Source of the DNA: Candidatus Moranbacteria bacterium CG_4_9_14_3_um_filter_45_14
GTDB taxonomy: Bacteria; Patescibacteriota; Minisyncoccia; Moranbacterales; UBA1568
Assembly (NCBI GenBank): GCA_002790675.1
Contig: PFVP01000008.1
Location: 255 to 29,966 of the forward strand
Direction: 5' to 3'
DNA length: 29,712 nucleotides
Below are positions 7,783 through 14,751 of the stretch, piece after piece; positions within the stretch are counted from its first letter, which is position 1; each line of letters begins with the position of its first letter. Below the pieces are notes generated by a model. It had not been told where the DNA came from. It did not search any database and was given only the letters and a program-made list of their open reading frames with translations. Made by a program: the position numbers and the translations under genes.

Positions 7783-7806
7783 TGCTGTAGAGATAACCTG
7801 TTAAAA

Positions 7807-7861
7807 CAAAAAACTGGATTGCATAAGCGAGCCAGTTTCACAGTGAAACTTTCGGTCGCTT
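7807..7861 (-). promoter_or_regulatory. Candidate transcription attenuator upstream of rplC
   Basis: Two mutually exclusive folds are visible on the minus strand. Hairpin 1 (7861-7825) pairs AAGCGA with TCGCTT around an inner perfect AGTTTCAC-T-GTGAAACT. Hairpin 2 pairs AAACTGG (7838-7832) with CCAGTTT (7817-7811) and runs straight into TTTTTT (7813-7808), the form of an intrinsic terminator. Both use bases 7834-7838. The layout resembles antiterminator/terminator leaders. It ends about 24 bases before the rplC ATG. The effector is unknown; a plain rpsJ terminator is the simpler alternative. Confidence 0.55.
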
Positions 7862-7926
7862 AGTATCTACACTCCTCACTCGATAGCTATCAAATGAAGG
7901 CAGACTTGAACGAATATCTATTTTTA

Positions 7927-8253
7927 CTACATCTTGATCTCCACATCTACTCCAGCTGGCAAATCCAGATTGGTCAGATTCTCGATAGTCTTGGCAGTCG
8001 GATTCGTAATATCGATGAGTCTTTTGTGCACACGCATCTCGTACTGATCACGTGAGTTCTTATGGACGAAAGTCGAACGATTAACCATCACCTTGTGGAT
8101 TTCTGTCGGGAGCGGTACCGGACCAGTGATAACGGCTCCTGTACGTTCGGCTGTCTCAACGATCTTCCGAGCAGACTGATCGATCACCTTGTGATCATAA
8201 GCCTTGATTTTTATTCTCACACGCAGATTCTGCGTTGTTTCTGTCTTTTTCAT
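7927..8253 (-). CDS. rpsJ: Ribosomal protein uS10 (NusE)
   Basis: The 108-residue protein contains LRVRIKIKAYDHKVIDQSA and the central GPVPLPTEIHKVMVNRSTFVHKNS block that defines uS10. uS10 sits in the 30S head and also serves in transcription antitermination with NusB in other bacteria. About eight extra N-terminal residues (MKKTETTQ) precede the core. It lies 118 bases after tuf, and the following rplC is separated by a structured gap, so rpsJ may be transcribed mainly with tuf. Confidence 0.97.
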   Translation of the reverse strand: MKKTETTQNLRVRIKIKAYDHKVIDQSARKIVETAERTGAVITGPVPLPTEIHKVMVNRSTFVHKNSRDQYEMRVHKRLIDITNPTAKTIENLTNLDLPAGVDVEIKM

Positions 8254-8371
8254 TGCGTCATTTTAAGTGAGTACTTGACTATCCTCTTCTTGAGAGAATG
8301 GTCGCGGGAGCAACCGATTTCCAATTACTCTCCGCTCGATTCCCTGAAGGCCTGTCCATAAACGACGGGAA

Positions 8372-9562
8372 CTATTTCAAGATCTTTGTTACGACGCCGG
8401 CACCAACCGTGCGGCCACCTTCACGAATAGCGAAACGCATACCCTCTTCCATGGCAACAGGTGCCAAAAGTTTGATTTTGAGTTTCACCGTATCACCAGG
8501 CATAACCATTTCAGTTCCTTCTGGCAATTCCACTTCACCGGTCACATCAGTAGTGCGGATATAAAATTGAGGTTTATATCCTTTGAAAAATGGAGTGTGT
8601 CGTCCGCCTTCTTCTTTGGAGAGAACATACACCTCACCATCGAATTCAGTGTGAGGAGTAATGGAACCAGGCTTGGCCAAAACTTGTCCGCGCTGGACAT
8701 CTTCTTTCTTGATACCACGAATCAGAATACCGGCATTGTCTCCGCATTCACCGCGATTGAGTGATTTGTTGAACATTTCGATACCAGTCACAACGGTCTT
8801 CTTGGTCTCAGTGAGACCGATGATTTCCACTTCTTCGTTGATATTGATGACTCCGCGCTCGATACGTCCGGTGACAACCGTACCACGACCTTCAATCGAG
8901 AAGATATCTTCGATCGGAAGGAGAAATGGTTTGTCCAAATCACGTACTGGTTGTGGAATATTCTCATCGATGGCCTTCATAAGATCCAAGATACATTTCG
9001 CATCTGGGTCTTCAGCTGACTTCACATTCAAAGCCTTGAGAGCACTGCCACGAATAATGGATGCCTTATCACCATCGAATTCATATTTGGAAAGGAGTTC
9101 GCGGATTTCAGCTTCGACGAGTTCAATCAATTCCGGATCATCTACCATATCTACCTTGTTCAAGAACACAATGATAGCAGGGACACCCACCTGGCGAGCC
9201 AAAAGGATGTGTTCACGGGTCTGTGGCATAGGACCATCAGTCGCAGACACAACAAGGATAGCGCCATCCATCTGAGCAGCACCAGTGATCATATTCTTTA
9301 TATAGTCAGCATGACCGGGACAGTCGACGTGCGCGTAGTGACGAGCTTCTGTCGAATATTCACAATGAGCAGTTGCGATAGTGATACCACGCTCACGTTC
9401 TTCTGGAGCTTTGTCAATTTCGTCAATACCTTTTTCTGTTGCCATACCCAAAAAATGCTGGACGTGCAGAATGGCTGCGGTCAAGGTTGTTTTCCCATGA
9501 TCGACGTGACCGATGGTACCGACGTTTACGTGTGGTTTACTGCGATCAAATTGCTCTGCCAT
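8372..9562 (-). CDS. tuf: Elongation factor Tu
   Basis: The 396-residue protein is a full EF-Tu, the GTPase that brings aminoacyl-tRNA to the ribosome. G1 is GHVDHGKTT, the switch-II motif is DCPGHADY with its catalytic histidine, and G4 is NKVDM. The effector segment APEERERGITIATAH is intact, and domains 2 and 3 follow with RGQVLAKPGSI and the final GRTVGAGVVTKIL. A strong promoter (9716-9744) lies about 150 bases upstream. Only a weak TAAGG-type site is near the ATG; an AGGAGG lies about 50 bases upstream. Confidence 0.99.
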   Translation of the reverse strand: MAEQFDRSKPHVNVGTIGHVDHGKTTLTAAILHVQHFLGMATEKGIDEIDKAPEERERGITIATAHCEYSTEARHYAHVDCPGHADYIKNMITGAAQMDGAILVVSATDGPMPQTREHILLARQVGVPAIIVFLNKVDMVDDPELIELVEAEIRELLSKYEFDGDKASIIRGSALKALNVKSAEDPDAKCILDLMKAIDENIPQPVRDLDKPFLLPIEDIFSIEGRGTVVTGRIERGVININEEVEIIGLTETKKTVVTGIEMFNKSLNRGECGDNAGILIRGIKKEDVQRGQVLAKPGSITPHTEFDGEVYVLSKEEGGRHTPFFKGYKPQFYIRTTDVTGEVELPEGTEMVMPGDTVKLKIKLLAPVAMEEGMRFAIREGGRTVGAGVVTKILK

Positions 9563-9623
9563 AGCCTTATCGTATGAGTAAGCATCATCTTCACTTTCGT
9601 AAAGCTTTGCGTCCTCCTAATAA

Positions 9624-9710
9624 TTACGAATTATATGTATTACTCAAATGTTTCTTTTTCGCCAAATTTTTTCCAAATACAAATGAAAAAAGCTTGGGTA
9701 AAAGCATCAT
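9624..9710 (-). CDS. Possible 28-residue leader ORF upstream of tuf
   Basis: Two adjacent ATG codons (9710 and 9707) open a frame MMLLPKLFSFVFGKNLAKKK... that ends at TAA 9624. The predicted transcription start of the tuf promoter falls within about two bases of the first ATG, so the peptide could be read from a leaderless mRNA. Its stop is five bases before an AGGAGG (9613-9618). The length is short enough to arise by chance, so this is tentative. Confidence 0.25.
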   Translation of the reverse strand: MMLLPKLFSFVFGKNLAKKKHLSNTYNS

Positions 9711-9715
9711 TGAGC

Positions 9716-9744
9716 ATAATAACAACTTGCCTGATATCTGTCAA
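9716..9744 (-). promoter_or_regulatory. Strong sigma70-type promoter for tuf
   Basis: On the minus strand a perfect -35 TTGACA (9744-9739) is followed by 17 bases and -10 TATTAT (9721-9716), five of six consensus bases. Predicted transcription starts near 9709-9711, giving a leader of about 148 bases before the tuf ATG. It lies beyond the GFA gene, so tuf and probably rpsJ are transcribed independently of fusA. Confidence 0.75.
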
Positions 9745-9850
9745 GTCTTCATAGATTATCAACAAAATATCTCTTTAGAAAGTCCATCTTATCACTTAAA
9801 CATACGGTTTGTTACCACTCATTTCTCCAGTCCCCAACACAAAGATACCG

Positions 9851-10198
9851 CTACATATTCCCTCCATCAAATTCTGACGAATGGAAGGAGGAAGGGTCGA
9901 GATTGTCGAGGCAACGAACGTTGATCATTACTGTCGGCTTGCCGTCCTTGCCAGCCCCACGGCCGAAAGATTGGACTCCACAGACTTTACAGAAAAGATG
10001 CGCGATGGCTTTTTTATTAAATCGATATTCCGTGAGCAGATCCTCACCAGAAAGAAGCGTGAATTGTTCCGCTGGAACAAATGCGAAAATAAATCCTTTT
10101 TTCTGACAATGTGTGCAATTGCACGTCATCGTATGAGAGAGATCAGCTTCAACTTCATACTTCACTCCCCCACAATGACATCCTCCAGTATATTTCAT
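9851..10198 (-). CDS. GFA/CENP-V family zinc-binding protein
   Basis: The 115-residue protein begins MKYTGGCHCGGVKYEVEADL and carries the zinc-ligand pattern of the glutathione-dependent formaldehyde-activating (GFA)/CENP-V fold: GCHCG, then TCNCTHCQKKG, then FCKVCGVQSF. Members of this family bind two zinc ions; some act on S-hydroxymethylglutathione, but most are uncharacterised, so no substrate is assigned. It lies between the fusA terminator and the tuf promoter, splitting the usual fusA-tuf pair. A TATAAT (10218-10223) upstream lacks a good -35 partner. The family is clear; the reaction is unknown. Confidence 0.85.
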   Translation of the reverse strand: MKYTGGCHCGGVKYEVEADLSHTMTCNCTHCQKKGFIFAFVPAEQFTLLSGEDLLTEYRFNKKAIAHLFCKVCGVQSFGRGAGKDGKPTVMINVRCLDNLDPSSFHSSEFDGGNM

Positions 10199-10260
10199 AG
10201 AACTCTTTTACATATGAATTATATGAGCTTTTTCATAAACAGATCCTTCATCCCCTCTAT

Positions 10261-10296
10261 GAAACAAACAAAAACCAACCCTCTTGGCTGGTTTTT
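10261..10296 (-). terminator. Intrinsic terminator after fusA
   Basis: On the minus strand AAAAACCAGCC (10296-10286) pairs with GGTTGGTTTTT (10280-10270) through a G-U wobble, loop of five, followed by the T-rich run TTTTTGTTTG. The wobble becomes an A-C mismatch on the plus strand, so the structure favours minus-strand transcription. It starts 17 bases past the fusA stop. Confidence 0.85.
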
Positions 10297-10312
10297 AAAA
10301 TTCGTAACAACC

Positions 10313-12418
10313 TTATTTCGCTTCCCCTGCTGGAGTACGCGAGCCGATGATTTCAGTCGCCACATTCGTCGGAACTTCCGCGTAGTGACCGAATTCCATC
10401 GAATAGTTGGCACGTCCCTGAGACATCGAACGCATCTGGGTCGCATAACCGAACATCGAGGACAATGGTACTTCAGCGTGAATTTCTTTCACCGCGGAAT
10501 TGCCTTCACCACGAGCATTCATTTCTTTGATGACACCACGCTTGGAAGAAATATCACCGACGATATCACCCATAAACTGTTCCGGAGTGATAACCACCAC
10601 TTTCATAATCGGTTCAAGAAGCACTGGACGAGCCTTGCGACATGCGTCTTTGAACGCCATCGAACCGGCAATACGGAAAGCTGCTTCAGATGAATCGACA
10701 TCATGATAGGATCCATCATACACCGTGGCCTTGATGTCCACCATCGGATACCCTGCGAGCACACCAGTCAGCATCGCTTCCTGGACACCTTTATCGATCG
10801 GTTTGATGAATTCCTGTGGAATAGCTCCGCCTTTGACTTCGTTCAAGAATTCATAGCCCATCCCCGGTTCTTCCTGTGGTTCGACACGAAGCCAACAATG
10901 ACCGTACTGTCCACGACCACCTGATTGACGAATAAACTTCCCTTCTGATTCCGCCTTATCACGAATCGTTTCGCGATACGCTACCTGAGGACGACCGACA
11001 TTGACTTCGACTTTGAATTCGCGCTTCATCCGATCGACGAGAATATCGAGGTGGAGTTCTCCCATACCAGACATAATCGTCTGACCAGTTTCTTCATCGG
11101 TATGTACGCGGAATGTCGGATCTTCTTCGAGAAGTTTCTTTAGTGCCATACCCATTTTCTCTTGGTCGGCTTTCGTTTTCGGTTCGATAGAAATATCAAT
11201 AACCGGCTCCGGAAACGTAATCGATTCAAGAATAACTGGGAATTCAGGATCGCAAAGCGTGTTCCCTGTAGTCGTCACTTTCATACCGACGAGAGCGCCA
11301 ATGTCTCCTGCTGTCAGCTCTTCGATTTCTTCGCGGTGATTGGCGTGCATACGGAGGATACGACCGATACGTTCTTTCTCATTCTTACTGGAATTAAGTA
11401 CATACGATCCGGCTTTCACCGTACCAGAATACACACGGAAAAATGTCAACTGTCCGACGAATGGATCAGTCGCTATTTTGAAAGCCAGTGCCGAGAATTT
11501 CTCATCATCTCTCGTCTCACGAATCACTTCCTTCTCAGTTTTTATATCGATACAAACGACTGGAGGAATATCAATCGGTGATGGCAGATAATCCACAACC
11601 GCATCGAGCATCAATTGAACCCCCTTGTTGCGGAGAGCTGTTCCAATAAGCACCGGGTGCAATTTCACACTGATTGTCGCTTTGCGAAGAGCTACCTTCA
11701 ATTCTGGAACTGATATTTCTTCGCCATTGAGATATTTTTCCGTCAAAGTATCATCCGTTTCAGAAATTTTTTCTACCATTTTTTCACGCCACTCTTTTGC
11801 CTTGTCGATAAATTCAGCCGGGATTTCTCCTTCAATCACCTTCTCTCCCATTTCCCCATCGAAGGTGAATAATTTCATCGTCATCAAATCAATCAAACCA
11901 TAGAAATCACCGCGGAGTCCCATCGGATATTGAATAGCGACAGCGTGAGGCGTGAGGCGATTCACGATGGAGTCGAACGCTTCTTCGAAGACAGCTCCTT
12001 CTTTGTCAATCTTGTTGATAAAACACATCCGAGGCACATTGTACTTCTCCGCTTGACGCCACACGGTTTCGGATTGCGGTTCGACACCTTCTTTACCATC
12101 GAATACCACCACACCACCGTCGAGAACGCGAAGTGATCGTTCTACTTCCACCGTAAAGTCCACGTGGCCAGGCGTGTCGATGATATTAATGTGGTGTCCC
12201 TTCCAAAAACAAGTAGTAGCGGCAGACGTGATGGTAATACCGCGTTCTTGCTCTTGTTCCATCCAGTCCATAGTGGCCGCCCCCTCGTGCACTTCACCGA
12301 TCTTGTGAGTGATACCGGTATAAAACAAAATACGCTCCGTCGTGGTGGTCTTACCAGCGTCGATGTGCGCGATGATTCCTATATTGCGATAATGATCGAT
12401 GGGGGTTTTGCGAGACAT
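10313..12418 (-). CDS. fusA: Elongation factor G
   Basis: At 701 residues this is a full-length EF-G, the translocation GTPase. The P-loop is AHIDAGKTT, switch I/II include EQERGITITSAATT and DTPGHVDFT, and G4 is NKID. Domain IV shows the conserved GGRGQYGHCWLRVEP, and domain V ends with RANYSMEFGHYAEVP. It lies in the str operon order rpsL-rpsG-fusA, but an interrupted DUF1653 gene and a terminator separate it from rpsG. The upstream 51 bases are very AT-rich and hold no convincing promoter. An intrinsic terminator follows. Confidence 0.99.
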   Translation of the reverse strand: MSRKTPIDHYRNIGIIAHIDAGKTTTTERILFYTGITHKIGEVHEGAATMDWMEQEQERGITITSAATTCFWKGHHINIIDTPGHVDFTVEVERSLRVLDGGVVVFDGKEGVEPQSETVWRQAEKYNVPRMCFINKIDKEGAVFEEAFDSIVNRLTPHAVAIQYPMGLRGDFYGLIDLMTMKLFTFDGEMGEKVIEGEIPAEFIDKAKEWREKMVEKISETDDTLTEKYLNGEEISVPELKVALRKATISVKLHPVLIGTALRNKGVQLMLDAVVDYLPSPIDIPPVVCIDIKTEKEVIRETRDDEKFSALAFKIATDPFVGQLTFFRVYSGTVKAGSYVLNSSKNEKERIGRILRMHANHREEIEELTAGDIGALVGMKVTTTGNTLCDPEFPVILESITFPEPVIDISIEPKTKADQEKMGMALKKLLEEDPTFRVHTDEETGQTIMSGMGELHLDILVDRMKREFKVEVNVGRPQVAYRETIRDKAESEGKFIRQSGGRGQYGHCWLRVEPQEEPGMGYEFLNEVKGGAIPQEFIKPIDKGVQEAMLTGVLAGYPMVDIKATVYDGSYHDVDSSEAAFRIAGSMAFKDACRKARPVLLEPIMKVVVITPEQFMGDIVGDISSKRGVIKEMNARGEGNSAVKEIHAEVPLSSMFGYATQMRSMSQGRANYSMEFGHYAEVPTNVATEIIGSRTPAGEAK

Positions 12419-12432
12419 ATTATAAAATAAGA

Positions 12433-12464
12433 ATTATGATTTTAAATTTTAGATTTATGAATAA
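12433..12464. repeat. AT-rich repeat, copy 1
   Basis: The stretch contains ATTATGATTTTAAA and AGATTTATGAATAA. It resembles, in inverted orientation, the run at 12816-12843 (TTAAATCATAAATCC...). Together the copies bracket the DUF1653 gene. Low sequence complexity makes chance similarity possible. Confidence 0.45.
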
Positions 12465-12469
12465 CACCT

Positions 12470-12748
12470 TCAAATTTCTGCTAACGAGAACCGCTTCATT
12501 TTTTTTCCTGTAATCACTACCTCATTAAAAAAACTCTCGATCAGCCTGAGAAAAACAATCCCTTTCAGCGATTCGTTGTCAACCCGATACAGCACCCATA
12601 CACCATCCGTTTCTTCAATAACCACCAAATCGACAACCGTATAGCACAACTCCGGATGCTTGTAATGAAAGTACTGTCTCCCTGCCAGCACTCTTTCCTT
12701 TGTTTCTTATAAAGCACTTTTCAGTTCTTCAGCCGTCGTATGCGCCAT
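12470..12748 (-). pseudogene. DUF1653-domain gene with an in-frame TAA at codon 14
   Basis: From the GTG at 12691 the 73 residues fit the DUF1653 domain: GRQYFHYKHPELCYTVVDL, then VWVLYR, and the ending VVITGKKMKRFSLAEI. The same frame extends upstream to an ATG at 12748 reading MAHTTAEELKSAL, then TAA (12709-12707), then ETKERVLAG. Family members often carry such a short helical N-terminus, so this looks like one gene broken by a point change such as CAA or GAA to TAA. Alternatively it reinitiates at the GTG, which has AAAGGAA five bases ahead. The domain's function is unknown. It lies between rpsG and fusA, flanked by AT-rich repeats. Confidence 0.6.
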
Positions 12749-12792
12749 AAAACCATTTATTTTTGACGAAAACCAAAGATTCTGAGAAAGAT

Positions 12793-12813
12793 AAAAATCG
12801 CCAAGCGATCTTT
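12793..12813 (-). terminator. Intrinsic terminator after rpsG
   Basis: On the minus strand AAAGATCGC (12813-12805) pairs with GCGATTTTT (12801-12793) around a three-base loop with one G-U pair, ending in five T residues. It lies 39 bases past the rpsG stop and would separate rpsL-rpsG from the DUF1653 gene and fusA, although read-through is likely as no clear fusA promoter was found. Confidence 0.65.
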
Positions 12814-12815
12814 TA

Positions 12816-12843
12816 TTCTTAAATCATAAATCCTAAATCATAC
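12816..12843. repeat. AT-rich repeat, copy 2
   Basis: It contains internal direct units AAATCATAAATCC and AAATCATAC and is inverted relative to the run at 12433-12464. It sits between the rpsG stop and its terminator hairpin. No function is assigned. Confidence 0.45.
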
Positions 12844-12851
12844 ACCACCTG

Positions 12852-13319
12852 CTAGGCAAAATGTGCAAAAGCCTTATTCGCCTCGGCCATACGGTGCGTT
12901 TCTTCACGTTTCTTCATTGCAGAACCGAGTTTGTTCGAAGCATCGAGGAGTTCATCGGCCAGCTTTTCTGCCATCCCCTTGCCCTTACGCTTGCGACAAG
13001 CATCACGAATCCAGCGCATAGCGAGTACCTGGCGACGTTCACCAGAAACAGGCACTGGCACCTGATAATTAGCACCACCGACACGACGAGATTTAAGTTG
13101 CAGGAGCGGAGAGACATTCTTGATAGCCTGCTCAAAAGTATTCAGTCCGCCTTTCTTGGTACGTTCGTGAATGATGTCAAAAGAATCATAGATAATTTTC
13201 TCAGCCACGCTTTTCTTGCCATTCCACATAATCATTCCCACAAAATGACCCACCAACGGATTACTATAGAGGGTATCCGGTTTCCATTCGCGTGTAAATT
13301 GTCGTTTTCTTCGTGGCAT
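12852..13319 (-). CDS. rpsG: Ribosomal protein uS7
   Basis: From the ATG at 13319 the protein is 155 residues, the usual uS7 length, starting MPRRKRQFTREWKPD. A longer frame from a TTG at 13337 adds six residues not seen in the family, and its TTGAG supplies only a weak ribosome-binding sequence for the downstream ATG. Conserved blocks include NPLVGHFVGMIMWNGKK and YQVPVPVSGERRQVLAMRWI. uS7 organises the 16S 3' domain and lines the E site. It follows rpsL by 54 bases and precedes a terminator. Confidence 0.96.
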   Translation of the reverse strand: MPRRKRQFTREWKPDTLYSNPLVGHFVGMIMWNGKKSVAEKIIYDSFDIIHERTKKGGLNTFEQAIKNVSPLLQLKSRRVGGANYQVPVPVSGERRQVLAMRWIRDACRKRKGKGMAEKLADELLDASNKLGSAMKKREETHRMAEANKAFAHFA

Positions 13320-13373
13320 ATCGTAAAAATTTCTCAATTCTAATTACTCATCTCTTCTAAAGAATTCACCTCA

Positions 13374-13790
13374 TTAATCTTTCTTCTTGTCTTTCTTTTT
13401 GCCGTACTTCGATCGGCTCTGTTCGCGATCAACACCCGAAGCATCGAAAATACCACGGACGATATGATACCGCACGCCTGGCAAATCTTTCACGCGACCG
13501 CCACGGATCATAACGATAGAGTGTTCCTGAAGGTTATGACCTATACCTGGGATATAAGCAGTCACTTCCATACCGTTCGTCAAGCGTACACGGGCAATTT
13601 TTCGCAAAGCTGAGTTCGGTTTCTTTGGAGTAGTAGTAGACACCTTGATACAGACACCTCGCTTGAACGGACTGTCATGAAGTGTATTGCGGTTCTTGAC
13701 GCTGTTGATGGAATAGGTCATCGCAGGAGACTTCGACTTCTTGGAAGCCGTTGTACGAGGATGTTTGATAAGCTGGTTGATCGTTGCCAC
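13374..13790 (-). CDS. rpsL: Ribosomal protein uS12
   Basis: The product is 138 residues from a GTG at 13790, reading (M)ATINQLIKHPR, the canonical uS12 start. Decoding-centre motifs are intact: TTTPKKPNSALRK and GHNLQEHS, then GGRVKDLPGVRYH, with the two lysines where streptomycin-resistance changes occur in their common sensitive form. The frame is open upstream to a TTG at 13877, but that would include the 5' leader hairpin, so GTG is chosen. No Shine-Dalgarno site precedes it. The gene heads the str cluster, about 85 bases from a strong promoter. Confidence 0.95.
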   Translation of the reverse strand: MATINQLIKHPRTTASKKSKSPAMTYSINSVKNRNTLHDSPFKRGVCIKVSTTTPKKPNSALRKIARVRLTNGMEVTAYIPGIGHNLQEHSIVMIRGGRVKDLPGVRYHIVRGIFDASGVDREQSRSKYGKKKDKKKD

Positions 13791-13851
13791 AAAAATTGAA
13801 TTTAGAATATTGAATTGAGAAAAAAGATGAAATCTATATTGTAATAAAATA

Positions 13852-13871
13852 GAAAAAGCCTTTGCTTTTCC
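13852..13871 (-). promoter_or_regulatory. Hairpin at the 5' end of the rpsL transcript
   Basis: The minus strand reads GGAAAAGC-AAAG-GCTTTTTC, an eight-pair stem with a four-base loop, followed by TATTTTATT. It begins within a few bases of the start predicted from the promoter at 13881-13909. It could protect the mRNA end or act as a weak attenuator; the T residues are partly in the stem, so termination would be inefficient. Confidence 0.5.
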
Positions 13872-13880
13872 GTACAATCT

Positions 13881-13909
13881 ATATTACCGAATAGGTTTAA
13901 TCCTGTCAA
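13881..13909 (-). promoter_or_regulatory. Strong sigma70-type promoter for the rpsL (str) operon
   Basis: On the minus strand TTGACA (13909-13904), a 17-base spacer and TAATAT (13886-13881) form a near-consensus promoter preceded by GGGGG. Predicted start is near 13874, about 85 bases ahead of the rpsL GTG. Confidence 0.75.
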
Positions 13910-13943
13910 CCCCCGCTCTATTTCGACAAACACATTTTTCCAT

Positions 13944-14666
13944 TTACAAAGAAAACCGCAGAAACAAGCTCAATACGAAGTTGATGAAAATACTGATGTA
14001 CGTGGAAAAAAAGAAAATAACAAATATAAGTACGAATAAGCCATATTGTTCCAAAAAGAATACTGTCCGTTCACGTAGCGGTACGAGAGCGTAGAGCAAT
14101 TTGGAACCATCGAGCGGTGGCACTGGAAGTAGGTTGAAACAAGCCAAAACGACATTCCAAAAAATCACGAGAAGCAACAGTCCAAAGAATACATTGGCAA
14201 ACGAACCTGAAAGTGCTTCTGCCAAAAGCGCGAAACGGTCGAGAAAATTCCCACCACCGCTGATGACTCCGACAAAGCGATCCATAATATCTATCTTGGC
14301 AAGATACGTCATCGGTAATATCTTAGCAATAAGTGCTGCGATGGTCGCTAGAAGAAGATTGATTCCCGGACCAGCCAAGGCGACCAGTGTCGGCCCCCAT
14401 TTCTGATTACGCAAATTGTAAGGATTATAGGGAACCGGTTTTGCCCACCCGAAAGCGAATCCCGTACTGACGAATAAAAGCACCGGCAAAATAACCGAAC
14501 CGAACGGATCAATGTGTTTGAGAGGATTCAGGTTCAGACGATCGGCGTATTTCGCCGTCATATCCCCGAGCCACAAAGCTACCACGCCATGTGACACTTC
14601 GTGAATGATTACGGAATACACAAGCGTTAAAAGATAAAACCCTATGAGGACTATTTCATTGACCAT
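13944..14666 (-). CDS. Site-2 protease family (M50) membrane metalloprotease
   Basis: The 240-residue, strongly hydrophobic protein has the zinc motif HEVSH at residues 22-26 inside the first membrane segment and a second conserved motif LLPVPPLDGSK near residue 190, where the aspartate would be the third ligand. Around five or six membrane segments are evident. The first-helix HExxH, the GWAKPVPYNPYN loop and the compact size fit the short rhomboid-distant S2P subfamily without PDZ domains. Substrates are unknown. It lies upstream of the rpsL promoter in the same direction and diverges from rpmB. Confidence 0.88.
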   Translation of the reverse strand: MVNEIVLIGFYLLTLVYSVIIHEVSHGVVALWLGDMTAKYADRLNLNPLKHIDPFGSVILPVLLFVSTGFAFGWAKPVPYNPYNLRNQKWGPTLVALAGPGINLLLATIAALIAKILPMTYLAKIDIMDRFVGVISGGGNFLDRFALLAEALSGSFANVFFGLLLLVIFWNVVLACFNLLPVPPLDGSKLLYALVPLRERTVFFLEQYGLFVLIFVIFFFSTYISIFINFVLSLFLRFSL

Positions 14667-14693
14667 ATTTTTTTGAAGAGAAAATGTGATGCC

Positions 14694-14722
14694 TTGCCAG
14701 AAAGGTAAGTATATGATACATT
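14694..14722 (+). promoter_or_regulatory. Probable rpmB promoter
   Basis: TTGCCA (14694-14699), 17 bases, then TACATT (14717-14722). The -35 matches five of six consensus bases and the -10 four of six. Start would be near 14729, inside a perfect palindrome and about 22 bases ahead of the rpmB ATG. Confidence 0.45.
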
Positions 14723-14734
14723 ACTTTAAGTAAT
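14720..14734. promoter_or_regulatory. Perfect 15-bp palindrome, possible operator
   Basis: ATTACTTTAAGTAAT is a perfect dyad centred on 14727. It overlaps the -10/start region of the candidate rpmB promoter in the 85-base gap between the divergent rpmB and protease genes, a typical position for a repressor site. No regulator gene is adjacent. Confidence 0.4.
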
Positions 14735-14751
14735 ATCCCTAGAGTACCATT

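Noticed and set aside
9574..9924. Plus-strand open frame of 116 codons across the GFA-tuf gap
   Set aside because: It overlaps the end of the GFA gene, covers the minus-strand tuf promoter and leader, and has no recognisable family sequence or ribosome site. It is most likely a chance frame in AT-rich DNA.
13791..13877. Upstream extension of uS12 to a TTG
   Set aside because: It would translate the leader hairpin and part of the predicted transcript start; the GTG at 13790 gives the family N-terminus.
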